From Gnetum montanum (Eukaryota; Streptophyta; Gnetopsida; Gnetales; Gnetaceae): 29,014 nt of DNA. The stretch is taken from NCBI GenBank assembly GCA_015680685.1, contig MNCI01024166.1, positions 292,762 to 321,775 on the forward strand. Reading direction: 5' to 3'. This document shows positions 8,609 to 19,144 of this stretch, piece by piece (the first letter of the stretch is position 1; each line of letters opens with the position of its first letter). The notes under the pieces are model-generated. The model saw only the letters and a program-made list of their open reading frames with translations. It did not search any database and had not been told where the DNA came from. A program made the position numbers and the translations under genes.

Positions 8609-10420
8609 ATGCCAAAATTTAGACAAAGTACACTCTTGAACCCCATTATTGCAAAAGAAACTTCCCTTGATGACATTTTTGTAGGAATTCAAAGATTATC
8701 TTCTAGAAAAGTTGTTGATGTTAATGGATTATATGTAGAGCTTCTTAAATGGGGTGGTCCATTGGTGTGGAAAGTAGCTTGCAATCTTCTTAATAAAGGG
8801 CTTCAACATGGCTTGGATTGCTCCTTGTGTTCTAGTCAAGTAGTCTTGCTTTTCAAAAAAGGAGATAGGACAAATCTTAATAATTACCGATTAATTGCAA
8901 TCAATTCAGTTTTCGCTAAGCTTTTAGGCACTATTTTGGAGAACAAAATCAGTTCATGGGCAGAAATGCAAGGTCTTTGTGCTCAGTCACAAGTAGGCTT
9001 CAAGAGGAATCATTCCACTATAGACCATGTAATAACTTTCTGTTATTGTATAGAGAAAGCAAAAAGTCCCAGCCATACAACTTTTATATGTTTTGTTGAT
9101 TTTTTTGAAGGTTAATGATTTTGTTGCTTGAGATCAACTTTGGAAGAGATTGGACAACATTAACATTCGACAAGATCTCCTTTTTGCTGCCAAAAGAATC
9201 TATGAGACAGTTAGCATTCTTATTGAAGAAAATCTTATTGGAAAAGGAATAATTGTTAACAGCTTGAAATTAAACAATGCCATCTTTTGTTCCTTATCCT
9301 TTTGGGCACATTTATAGACGAATTGGAGGAATGGATGCAAACTGGCTCTAATCATGGTATGCCAGTGAATGGATTATTTTTGAACATGCTTCTCTTTGTA
9401 GATGATGTGGCCTTGATTGCAAAATCAGGTACAGGATTAAATTATTATGCTTCAACTTCTCCATGGCTATTGCAACCATTCTGGTATGAAAGTTAATATT
9501 GATAAAATTCTAGTATGTGGTACTAGAAATAGGAATTACAATGTTTTCCTTGGAGAAAAAGGACTTGATATTATAAATATTTGGAAGTTGAATTTACCGG
9601 TAATTATAGTTGGAATACCCTTATTGCTTAAAAGGGTTTCAAGTGACATGCGAGCTTTATTTGCTCTAAGAAATAATTGTAGTAGAAAACAAATTTTGTC
9701 ATGGGAGATTAGAAGGAAACTTTTTCGTTGTCCAACCTGTGTTATTATATGGGTGTGTTGCCTAGGGACCTTTTCCAACACATAATTGGAAAAAATTAGA
9801 TCATATTCAAAAACAGTTTCTTGTATATGAATTTCAAGTGAAAATGCAGACTTATGATATCTTACTTGTAGAAATAGATTTGCTTCCTCTTGAAGTTGAA
9901 ACCTCTTTATCAATTTATTGCTTATACTTAGAAGTTAAGTCACATGGAGGAAGTTAATTAAGCTAAGGAGATAATGAATTCTACACAAGAAAATGGATGG
10001 TTGCATCAAGGAAAATCATGGCTTCGATCAGCAAATATTGTAATAAAGGATCTTCTTTTAAACAAAAGCTCTTCCAGAAAACTATAAAAGATAAAGTTTT
10101 GGCTAAAGTTTGGTTGAACATGTCAGGGAAAAAGCATTTTTATTTACATTTTGGTAAAGGAGGTTTATTATCTTATCTAGTATGCAAAAGTATCTATTCT
10201 CAACTATTCCTATTTATTTAAGGAATCAAATTGCTAGAGCAATAATGAACTCTCATCATCTCCTTATTGAGACAGGTCATTGGATCAATTTATCAAGAGA
10301 AGAGCATATTTACAGACTCTGGAAATAAAGCATAGAAGATGAAGAACATATATTTTTATTTTGCTCATCTTTGGCTCACATTCGAATAAATTATACTATT
10401 GATTGTCATTTGCTGATTTT
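8609..10420 (+). mobile_element. LINE family 2, reverse transcriptase to 3' end (degenerate)
   Basis: The first frame (8609-9115) shows SSRKVVDVNGLYVELLK, LFKKGDRTNLNNYRLIAINS and SQVGFKRNHSTIDHV, which match reverse transcriptase motifs of non-LTR elements, and ends at FVDFFEG before a stop. After a break, DQLWKRLDNINIRQDLL continues. LLFVDDVALIAKS at about 9388-9426 holds the catalytic xxDD motif in FVDD form. SGMKVNIDKILV follows in another frame, and near 10230-10380 QIARAIMNSHHLLIETGHW and EDEEHIFLFCSS match the C-terminal Cys-containing region of this LINE type. At least five frameshifts or stops make it non-functional. The stretch 10420-10560 may be its 3' UTR. The 5' end of the ORF is missing here and resembles what is found at 3690-4240 on the other strand. 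Confidence 0.78.
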
Positions 10421-11217
10421 TTCTTTCAAATTGACCCTATCTGCTTGGGGCATTACATCAATGATATTTTCATTTTTCTTCAAAAATAAGTTGGGGCTTT
10501 GTAACTGTCCAACAAATCCTTTGTGATTTCTTATATGTAATAAAAATTTCCAGTTTCCAGTCCCCAGAAGTAAGAAACATGTTTTGAATTTGATTGGTTG
10601 GCTTGAACACTATCTTTTCAAAACCTATGATAGTTTAATGGTAGCACTGCCAACATAAGGCAAGCAAGTTATGTCTCTTTTTTCTCACTTTTCTCTATCT
10701 CCATGTATCAAGGCTGATTCCTGTATTCTTCACCAATGAATGTTCCACACATTTTTTTCATGTTTTAAAAATGTGATTCAACAGTAGTACTTTATTAATG
10801 CGAGATGCTTATTTTCAAAAGGAGCTCTGATCGTAACAATTTAATGCTTTGGATATGAGAGTGGCAGCTTCTCCTATTTTATGAATGTGATGGTGATTAG
10901 AATTTCTATCAACATATAGATCCTGGGCTTGCTTTAGACCCTTGTGAATTTCCCGCTATCCTCTGCACAATTTTTTTTTTCGGTTTTTTGAACTTAAAGA
11001 TCCAAAAATGAAAATGTTCCATTTTTCTCTATCTCAATAGTAAATCGAATCTTGCTGACCACAAANAAATATACTTTTTAAACAAAATAAATAAATAAAT
11101 GTACCCCAAGTATAACCCAACCTTATCACACTTTCAGAGTGTTACTTCCTCACCCTACAGATTTTTGCCATATATGTAGAAGCAAAAAATATTAAGTAAA
11201 CTTTCATCCATGTACAG
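10421..11217. other. No gene recognised; LINE 3' flank and AT-rich sequence with one N
   Basis: The first 140 bases are probably LINE 3' UTR. An (AAAT)n run lies near 11083-11100 and a single undetermined base at 11066. Frames are short and carry no recognisable motif. Confidence 0.5.
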
Positions 11218-11388
11218 AAAAAGGATGCTCCATTGAGGTCCATTGCGGACATTATTCGCTCTCCAACATACACTTTATCGAAATACTTAGCAAAGAAGCA
11301 TCTTCAACAATTGGATGGAAACACATATTCCTGCATCAAGAACACTGAGGATTCTGGCGATTTTTTTCATACAGTAAGCAGCCAATAA
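11218..11388 (+). pseudogene. Possible Penelope-like element reverse transcriptase fragment
   Basis: A plus-strand frame reads KKDAPLRSIADIIRSPTYTL, SKYLAKKHLQQLDGN and SCIKNTEDSGDFFHT before a TAA at 11386-11388. The order PLRxI...SPTYxLxKxLAK...xxKNxEDF resembles the reverse transcriptase of Penelope-like retroelements, where PLRPIVSxxxSPTYxLxKxLA and a later KNSxDF segment are conserved. Only about 55 codons are preserved. The segment is preceded by CATGTACAG and followed by GTAAGC, so an exon of a host gene is a second reading. The assignment rests on memory of the motif pattern and is tentative. Confidence 0.42.
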
Positions 11389-12027
11389 GGAAAGCCTCCT
11401 AGTAAGCTTTCATGTGGCATATCTTTTTACTGTCATTCCCCTTCCAGAATTAATGGAAATCCTAAGAGAAGTTTTGCAAGAACATATTGCTAAGCTAGCA
11501 AAAATCTGTTTATCCTCATATTTTTTAAATGTTGAGAAATATTAGGAACAAACAAGAGAAGNAAATGCCTCCAGTTCATGACACTACTAGGGATACATGC
11601 ACATTCTTGAAACAACCATAACTTGAAATTTTACTCAGAGACATGTTTACTCAGAGACATGTCCTGCTATTTTGTATAGCTTATTATTTAAATTGAGCTT
11701 TTTAATCTAAAATGGAACTTATTGGTTCGAAGTCTTCTTTGGTTTATGAGTTATGTAAGTATTTGATACTGAGCTTATTATTTAGACTTATTAATATAAA
11801 TGTTCTTTTTAAATGTAGACAAGTTTTGGAAGTTATTGCTGGACACAGGGAAATTCAGGATGTAAATGACCTGGCTAAATCACTGTATAAAAATACTTGC
11901 AGGTGTGAATTCACTTCCCTTGTGATTATATTTTATGTTTTGTTCCAACTTTTTTAAGGTATTGTAGCCATTGTCACTATTAAAGCATTTAGTTCATATA
12001 TTTTTGTTCAACATTTTATCAAATGGA
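11389..12027. other. No intact gene; one exon-like segment inside
   Basis: AT-rich sequence with one N at 11562. The only coding-like piece is the 84-bp segment at 11819-11902, listed separately. Confidence 0.5.
11819..11902 (+). other. Exon-like open segment between splice-like signals
   Basis: A pyrimidine-rich stretch ending TTTTTAAATGTAG precedes this 84-bp segment and CAG|GTGTGA follows it. The open frame reads QVLEVIAGHREIQDVNDLAK then SLYKNTC and is an exact multiple of three overall. It looks protein-like but I do not recognise the family. It could be a stray exon of a decayed gene or part of a retroelement. Confidence 0.25.
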
Positions 12028-12110
12028 TTGTCAGTGAGGTAGCTCACTTGGTTAGAGCAAGTGGTTTGTGGTTATGCAGATCACAGGTTCAATTCTAAGA
12101 CCATATTGAG
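12028..12110 (+). mobile_element. tRNA-like SINE head (pol III A and B boxes)
   Basis: TAGCTCACTTGG at 12040-12051 fits the A box and GGTTCAATTCT at 12086-12096 fits the B box. The D-arm can pair perfectly (GCTC at 12042-12045 with GAGC about 12055-12058), as in a true tRNA, but the anticodon and T arms pair poorly and no complete acceptor stem closes. This fits a tRNA-derived SINE rather than a working tRNA gene. The tandem repeats that begin at 12161 may be its body. Confidence 0.5.
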
Positions 12111-12160
12111 ACATATTCTACCAGATGTTCTAATAGATTTTGTATTAGACACCACCCACC

Positions 12161-12590
12161 AGTCCACCACATCAAAAATATTCAACCTAATTATCAATGA
12201 TTTTTCCCTCAACCTAAATTGTCTTCCCCCAAGAGTCTGGGGTACTGTTTTTCTTTTTTCTTTTAATAATATTGTTCAATGTTCCCTTGCTACAGTGTAC
12301 CGTTTCTTAAATGCTATCCTTTAGATCCTTAAGGATTAGTCCACCGCTACAAAAATATTCAATTTAGCCATCAAGGATTTTCCCTTAACCTAAATTCTGT
12401 CATTTTCCCAAGAATCTGGGATATTGTTTTTGTTTAATAATATTGGTCAATGTTCCCTTGCGCCAATATAGTGTTTCTTAACGCTACCCTAAAGATCCTT
12501 TCAGGAATCTTGGATTCAGCCACTAAGGATTTTTCTTTCTTCACTCTAAAGTTGTCTTCTCTTAGTAAATTTCTGTTCTTTATAGTTGTC
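12161..12590 (+). repeat. Decayed tandem repeat, period about 175 bp, 2.5 units
   Basis: AGTCCACCAC...AAATATTCAA at 12161-12187 recurs as AGTCCACCGC...AAATATTCAA at 12338-12362. Shared landmarks follow in order: CCTAAATT, CAAGA.TCTGGG, TTTAATAATATTG.TCAATGTTCCCTTG and CTTAA.GCTA. A third, partial unit starts near 12511 (GCCACTAAGGATTTTTC). The units have diverged through point changes and small indels, so the array is old. Confidence 0.75.
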
Positions 12591-14203
12591 TTGGTTCATT
12601 ATATAGTAAATTTTGAATACAATCATAGCCCTATCTATGTTATTTGTGTAATTACATCAACTGAAATTAAATTGTTTGAAAGGATAAAATGTACCATGGT
12701 TTAATTTAAACAGTGATTCTATAGTTTTATAAATTTTCTTATGATCTCTAATTTTTACTTCATGCAATTGTGAAGGGTGTTTTTTCCGCATGATTTGGAT
12801 ACCATGGCAGGCATCATTCTTGCTAATGATAATGATGAAAGCAAATAAATGTAGAAATTTTGGTGCTGTATTTGGTGTTATAATGGTGGACAAAGTCTTC
12901 TCAATGAGCACCACATTGTGCATCTTGACGAGATTGGGTAATCATTTGAGCCGAAATTACTGTATGTCTTTGTACACTCATTCAGAATCGGCTTTCACTT
13001 ATAAATAGTTATACGTGGAGAGAGGATTTTATATAGATATTAAATTCGTTGTATATCTAAGAGTAACAATTTTAAGCTCGAATACATGTATTTGACTTTT
13101 GCTAATAATTCAAGTTAGAAAGCGAATTAGCATTTAGTTGACTCTTTTGGTATGTAATGTGACAATGATAGTATATAGTAACTTTGCTGCAATAAAAGGT
13201 TTTAAAATAATTAATGGTGTTGTATATCTTAATGTAATTTTTAACCTTTCATGAGTACGTTTATCTTGTTCATAACCTCTTTCCCAACTTGAAATGACCT
13301 TAATCCTCATTTATGTGGAGTACATAACGAAAGATACGTATAAATGAAGAGACATGACCATCTGGGAGATGAATGCTAGAAATGAATTTGGCTTTTCTTA
13401 AAGCGCCATCACTTCAAAATAATACAATAGCTGGAACAATGCTTAGAGAAGAACTCTGGGAGGATTATAGAGCATTCTTTTGGATGTATTATTTATGAAA
13501 TCCGCAAGTCAAAGAAAAATGGAATGCGGGGAGATTAACTCTATAAAAAGAACGGCTCTTTGACTGAAATGGGTCTGCTGAAGGGCACAACTCTTCGTAG
13601 CAGAAAGAGACTTGGGAAATATTTTTCCTCAGAGAAAGGAGTAGGAAGCACCATTAATATACCTAGAAAGAGCATATTAAATTTTTAGCCGACAGATCAT
13701 ACTCCATTCATGCATAAGTTCGATTTAGTGGGAACACTCAGTGTTGGGAAAAAATTCTGTAAAACGAATTCTTTATCAAGTGGGGTTTGCCAGATGCAAA
13801 GGGATCTCAATGACCGTAAGTAAACGCATTCAGTTCCAGAAAATAAATTACAAAAGTTTTATAAAAGCATGGTTGAAAGCTCTCTTTCACTACTGAATTA
13901 CAAACTGAATCACCCAGTGCAGCATAAGAATTCATTAAATTCCGTTTGACTGACGGTAAGTATTAGTGTCTCAGGGTGGTTCAGAAAAATACCAAAACTT
14001 GAGAAAATAGAAATACAGTACATGATATAAAAGAAAACTGTCAATCTGGACAAAATCCCCATGAAAATCATGCATTTCCCATGAGCAAGCGGGAAGTTAA
14101 CTGAAATTTCAGTGTTTACAGGATGTACTTTCCATGTTCCAGGTAACTGTCTTAAGGAATGCCTTTGCATTCATAATTCAATAAGAAAAAATTGCTCGGC
14201 ATT

Positions 14204-14280
14204 GTTCAAGAAAAATGTACAGCCGGAATCGGAAATCCTTCTTCAGTTGGTTCAAGAAAAATTTACAGCTGGAATCGGAA
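14204..14280. repeat. Tandem duplication, period 46 bp
   Basis: GTTCAAGAAAAATGTACAGC...GGAATCGGAA at 14204 recurs at 14250 as GTTCAAGAAAAATTTACAGC...GGAATCGGAA. No function is suggested. Confidence 0.8.
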
Positions 14281-15816
14281 GATCAGACACAGGCTGTATT
14301 AAATAGCAAGTTAATCAACTTTGGTTTTGAGCAAGCCAACACTAACGCAGCTTTCAAAGCAGCAATCAGCTGTGCTGTATCATTTTCGGTGGATGGCATG
14401 AACAAATTGAGATGTCTGTGTCTGTGTTGCCCATTCAGACATTGATTGAAACGACGGTTGAAGAAGCACTTTTTTCAAAAGCAGACATTTTCAGCATCTT
14501 TCGTTTAGGCAGGCAAGCATTACTGCAAGTATAATTTTTGAGGAGCACTGAACTGTTCTGCATTACACGGTGTTTGAATGCCAGAAGAAAAGATGATCTA
14601 CTGTGGTTAAGAAACATAAGAATCAGAATATCCGTTGCCCCGCCACATCTCTATCATGAGAATTGGCCAGGAAAAACGAATCAGATTGAAAGCTTTCAGT
14701 TGCCCGTTGAATCACCTACCGTGAGAACAGGCCAAGAAACATAGGAGGTGAGAAGATGCCAATTAACACAGAATGAGTTCATCGTTGTATACAGATTACA
14801 CTAGTCAAGCAACATCCTTTACTAGGTGATTGCACGAAATAGTAAAAGCTATTTGAGACTTCCACTGATTTTGAGACCTTGCAATCTAAGACTAATTTTT
14901 CCTCTCTTGTGAAAACACCCTAAAGGAATCATCAGTAAATCTGAAAGCTATTATTACTTACCCTTTTAGGTACATTTTGTTTCTGTTCTCTTTACGTAGC
15001 AACTTGTTTGTGAATCTATTTTGCTTCTTAGTACATGTTACTGGTAACACTTATTCCGATTTTCCTCCGCTAAGATGGGAACTAAAATGGAAGAGGTGAC
15101 CTTGTACTTTTGTGGTCAAACTTCTTTATTGTCTTGAAATAAACCATTGCTCCTGCTTTCATAAGTTGCAATTTGCAGAGTGTCACTTAGTTATTCACGA
15201 AGTTGAATTTTGTTGTGCTCCATTCCACCGTAACAATTCCCTCTGTAATCCTCTATTGGAGGTTTATCCTTACTGTAACCATAACTATTCTAACTTTCAA
15301 CAGTGAAAGTCTCTTTTCCTGCCTTCTATCAAGCTTGGTATTCGCCGTGTATTTTGGGCATGTTCGAATTATATATTGATGCCTAAAAATAATCTTAAAA
15401 TTCCGATGGTTCAATACATTCCCTTGAACATGCTTTTCTAGTGATTCGAGGTTGGCATGTCTGACAATATTTGTGGCAGACTCCGATTCCGGAAGCCATC
15501 TTATTTTTAGTTTTCAATATAATTTTGGTTTCTTAGTTCTAGCTAAATTCCGAGTGGATTATTTAAAAAGCACGAAAGACCATTAATGTGCTTACCCGTA
15601 CTTCCAATCATATTCTAGGTAAGAAAGTGGATATCTCATTGAACAGTAGCAAGTAATATTACCCTGTGATCATGCATAAACTTAACTCTGTTTACAAATG
15701 AGATAATTATCAACTCTGCATGCTAATTATGGACTGTTACAGCCTTGTCTGAGTTTAGGTGGTGAACTGTTTTCCCACCCTGGAAATCTCAGGTTTAGAC
15801 AAAACTTATGTATGTC

Positions 15817-15842
15817 AAAATAAATAAATAAATAAATAAATT
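15817..15842 (+). repeat. (AAAT)n tract, possible SINE tail
   Basis: About six AAAT units follow CTCAGGTTTAGACAAAACTT. The sequence just before (about 15760-15810) has a weak B-box-like AGGTTTAGAC, so the tract may be the tail of an old SINE, but no clear A box was found. Confidence 0.6.
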
Positions 15843-16402
15843 CTGAGATTGCCCCCTTTGTGGCCTCTTTCTCAAAGAAATTTACATCAATGACAAAAGA
15901 ATCTGGAAGTGTGGATGCTATAGTGATTTCTTAAAACAGTGCTTTTCTCAAAATTTTAGAGCACTGGTGACATTATTGGGAAAAAAACATCTTTTTGACA
16001 TGACTGGAAAAAGTACAGGTGGTTAAAGAATAAGGCATTTTGAAGTCAATCCATGAGAACTTAAAGAATCAGGAGAATATCACATTGGGAGTATGGTTAA
16101 AAGCATTACCTACAAAGAATGGTAAAGAAATAACAATATGTCCAATGTGGTTATACAAAGGGGGTTGGAGTGGTTATTTAAAGGGAGTAGGTTTCCGAAA
16201 GAATCATTCTAGGAAGCCTAAAACTCTTTTCTGATGGCTGTTCAAATCTGAGAAAAGAATTGTGTGCAGTGATAAAGTTGCTCCATGGATATGGAAATGA
16301 TAGAATTTCCATGGACCACTATAGGTAGAGGGTTTACGCGGATCTGGAAATGCTAATGTGTGCAGTCACGAGGTTGCTATGTGCAGACATCCGTCTCAAT
16401 TT

Positions 16403-19144
16403 TCACAATGCACATTTTGGAGACACAAGTTGTCTTGGACTGCTGCTCGACAACCCACATCTAGGGGACAAGTTTACTTTCTCCAAAGCCTTTACACGGA
16501 GTTCTGAAGGATAATCCCTTACACATATGATACGAGGACCAGCTCCAGTAGACCACTTAAACGATACTTTCTTGCCAAGCTGATATGACTGTAACGATTT
16601 CTTTGACTCTAACCTTTGAAGTAAGGACTGTTGAGGCACTTCTAACTTAGAATTATCAAGATTTTTATCTGACAAACTTCTCTTATAGCAGAGTACTTCC
16701 ACATTACCTTGTTCTTCTGTGGATTGGATACCATTTTCAGGGCATTGAGCACTACCTGATTCATTCACATCAGTTATGTATGCTTCTAGGCGGTCGGCAA
16801 AGACCTCTTGTCTTGCAGTCATTTTGCCAGCGTCTTCAATTTGTAACATGGCAGTAGCTGATTCTGTTTCATTACAGATTGGATTACTTTCAATGCATTC
16901 CTTGTCAATATTAACATCTTTGAACTTGCTGATAGAACTTTGGTCTTCTTTCTCAGCCTCAGAGACTGGTTCACTTCCAATTACACTCATCTTTCCATTT
17001 TGAACTGAATTGTCATCCTCATCAGCGGGAGTTTTCTGGATACAGCAATACAATGAAATCAGTGGCCAGTGCGTTTGTAATCAAGCTCCAAAGAAAAGGA
17101 AGTCAATCCTAGTGACAGAAGCTTGATTTTATCGTTTTCAGCGTTATGTTTTTGTAATACTCATTATGACAACTATTGATAGCCTCCTACTAGATAATTG
17201 CATTCATTCTATGAATATCCACGTCAGACTTGCCACTATGTTCAAGCCTAGGATGTTCTGTATAAGATGTACAAACCTGAACGTTGCTGAGATCGACATT
17301 ATTCTCCTCAAGAAAGCTTATGAACTCTTTAAAATTTTCTTCAGTGGGAAGATAATGCCCGCTATATGGCCAAATTGACTGAAAAAAAGTATAATCAATT
17401 TAAAACGTTGAACGCATAATCAAACATGAGGAAAGCGTTCAATAAGAATAGATTTCGGCTTGCCTTTGAAGAAAATACATACCTTAAGAATGCCTTCAGC
17501 TGCAACCAGCCTGCCGGCAGCTGATGTAGCACCTCCAGCCAGAAAGCTGGAATGTTGAAATGTGCCCTTTCTCTTTTGACCAACGTATAGCTTTTTAGAG
17601 GTGCTCAATACAAATATCCATTTTGATCCTAGTGATGTGTTAACTGGCTTATTGGTCTGTTTGTATAGAAGCCTTCCATCCTGGATGGCTACCTCGTATT
17701 GCTCCCTTTCTTTCTGTAAGCCAAAATCATTGTCTTTCATTACACAACTGACTTCAAGATAACCTCGTTGTAAATCATGATATTTAACATAAGAGTTCAA
17801 CTTACAGGTCCTAAATATTTAATGCATTGATACTGCACCCGTATCCTTGGACATCTATCAAGGTTGAGATCTCTTCCTTCTCCAACATCCAACCTGCATG
17901 AGCATGTTCAGAACGTGGTCTAAAAACAGAGTAAATTACAGAGAATGTGAGCCTATTCGATACAATTGAATGAACTTACCAATAGAAAAATGGTTCAGCT
18001 GTGTCACTTTCAAACCATGCATCATAGTAGAAATGAAGATTATGCCCATAGCGATGTCGTGGGTCAATCTGCAGAAGCCACCAAAAAGTCTTATGTGAAA
18101 AGTCTGAACATCAAAATTGTAAGAAGGAATAATGATTTAGGCATTTTGCAGGAAACTTACAGCTTCAAGCCAATGCTGAAATGCAAGTTTTCGAGCTTTA
18201 TCATCTTTGGATAAGCCCTTGCCAACCTGTAAAAGAAAATGCAGAGAAGGAAATTCGTCATGTATGTATTTTCGAAACGTGTTGTCAAGAATGTGTCAGG
18301 CAGTCATCTTTTTATTTGAATGCAGAGAGAGATATCCTTAAAATCATATATACCTTTGCTGCTTTTATTCTTGCTCGTGCCCAACGAGAACTAGCAGATT
18401 CGTGTCTACTAATGTCAAAGAAAGAAACGGTACTTCGCTTGAGCGTCACGAAATCTATTGCTTGCCACCTGTATTACAAAATCTTCTTAAGATTAGAAAA
18501 AGCATATCAGACGTATATCAAACCAAAAATTATTGAATTGAAAGTTTTTAAAGTAAAACTCGAGCTGATACGTACCATAATTCTTCAACCAAGACAGCAC
18601 AATCTGCTAGATTTCGTCGTGTGCGGTAGCTCTTATAAACCTTCTGTAGTTTAACTGCAGCAGCTTCTTCTTTAAAACTCCCAGAATTCAAAGAAGCCCC
18701 AACAGGCTTATCCGTCCAACAATCTGATTTCTCTATTGGTGAATCCAAACGCCTAATGCTATTCATCCCCGAGGGAGTTCCCTCCTGGAATCTGCCCTTG
18801 AAACTTCTGGATCCGGAAACGTTTCTCTCTAATATTCTTCCCTTGGAACTGTTGGATCCAGAAAAATTTCTTTCTAATTTTCTTCCTCTGTAGGTAATAG
18901 ATCCAGAGCCGTTTCTTTTGAGGGTTCTATCCTTAAAGCTTCTGGATCCCGAAGCATTTCTGTCAAAGCTTCTTTTATTGAAACTAATGGAGCCAGATAG
19001 AGTTCGCTGCAAAGCTTTCTCGTCCTTACTTAGAGGTACAATCAGTTTTGCTTCTCGACCTCTACCGAACAAGCAGTCAGATCCATGGTAAACAGTGGCT
19101 AAAAATGTCTGTATTCCCTCGGGCCACGAAAACACAATCCCCAT
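16403..19144 (-). CDS. IQM family IQ-motif, calmodulin-binding protein (8 coding exons, 630 aa)
   Basis: Coding exons on the minus strand: 19144-18576, 18468-18354, 18226-18161, 18068-17980, 17893-17806, 17713-17483, 17378-17277 and 17035-16403. All junctions are GT-AG, phases match, and the total is 1893 nt with the stop TGA at 16403-16405. Start [10 protein letters not shown] resembles the MGxSFS start of IQM proteins. Residues about 162-178 form the IQ motif ([20 protein letters not shown]). The IQM core follows: [90 protein letters not shown] and [12 protein letters not shown]. An acidic, variable stretch leads to the conserved end [16 protein letters not shown] and DYPSEL. Arabidopsis IQM proteins bind calmodulin; IQM1 acts on catalase and stomatal movement, and the same biochemical role is inferred here. 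The only odd part is a 15-residue repeat array (residues 45-126). Length lies within the family range, and no stop or frameshift is present, so it should be functional. Which IQM subgroup it belongs to is undecided. Confidence 0.93.
18767..19012 (-). repeat. In-frame 45-bp (15-residue) repeats in IQM exon 1
   Basis: Ser-Gly-Ser recurs at exactly 15-residue spacing at residues 50, 65, 80, 95 and 110, with a sixth, weaker Ser-Gly at 125. The unit is approximately [LF]-x-R-N-x-S-G-S-x-S-[FY]-K-x-R. Each of the middle units carries hydrophobic-x-R-x-x-S, the consensus for CDPK/SnRK-type kinases. Other IQM proteins have only a loose Ser/Lys-rich stretch here. Confidence 0.85.

Larger units (their letters stand above)
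12591..16402. other. Long stretch without a recognised gene
   Basis: Frames here are under 90 codons and none shows a known motif. A TATA-like CTATAAAAAG near 13540 lies about 27 bases upstream of a 38-codon plus-strand frame starting ATGGGTCTGCTGAAG, but that is too little to call a gene. Listed separately are a 46-bp duplication at 14204-14280 and an (AAAT)n tract at 15817-15842. The last few hundred bases before 16403 presumably hold the 3' UTR of the IQM gene, whose transcript runs leftward. Confidence 0.45.

Noticed and set aside
10620-10670. tRNA-Gly-like ATAGTTTAATGGTAGCAC segment
   Set aside because: Only the D-arm/A-box resembles a tRNA; no acceptor stem, T arm or B box could be found downstream.
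13540-13690. TATA-like element followed by a 38-codon frame starting MGLLKGTTLRSRKRLGKYF
   Set aside because: The TATA box is too close to the ATG for a normal leader, and nothing else supports a gene.
16040-16234. 64-codon plus-strand frame downstream of the IQM gene
   Set aside because: Antisense to the likely IQM 3' flank, no motif recognised, and no further coding context.
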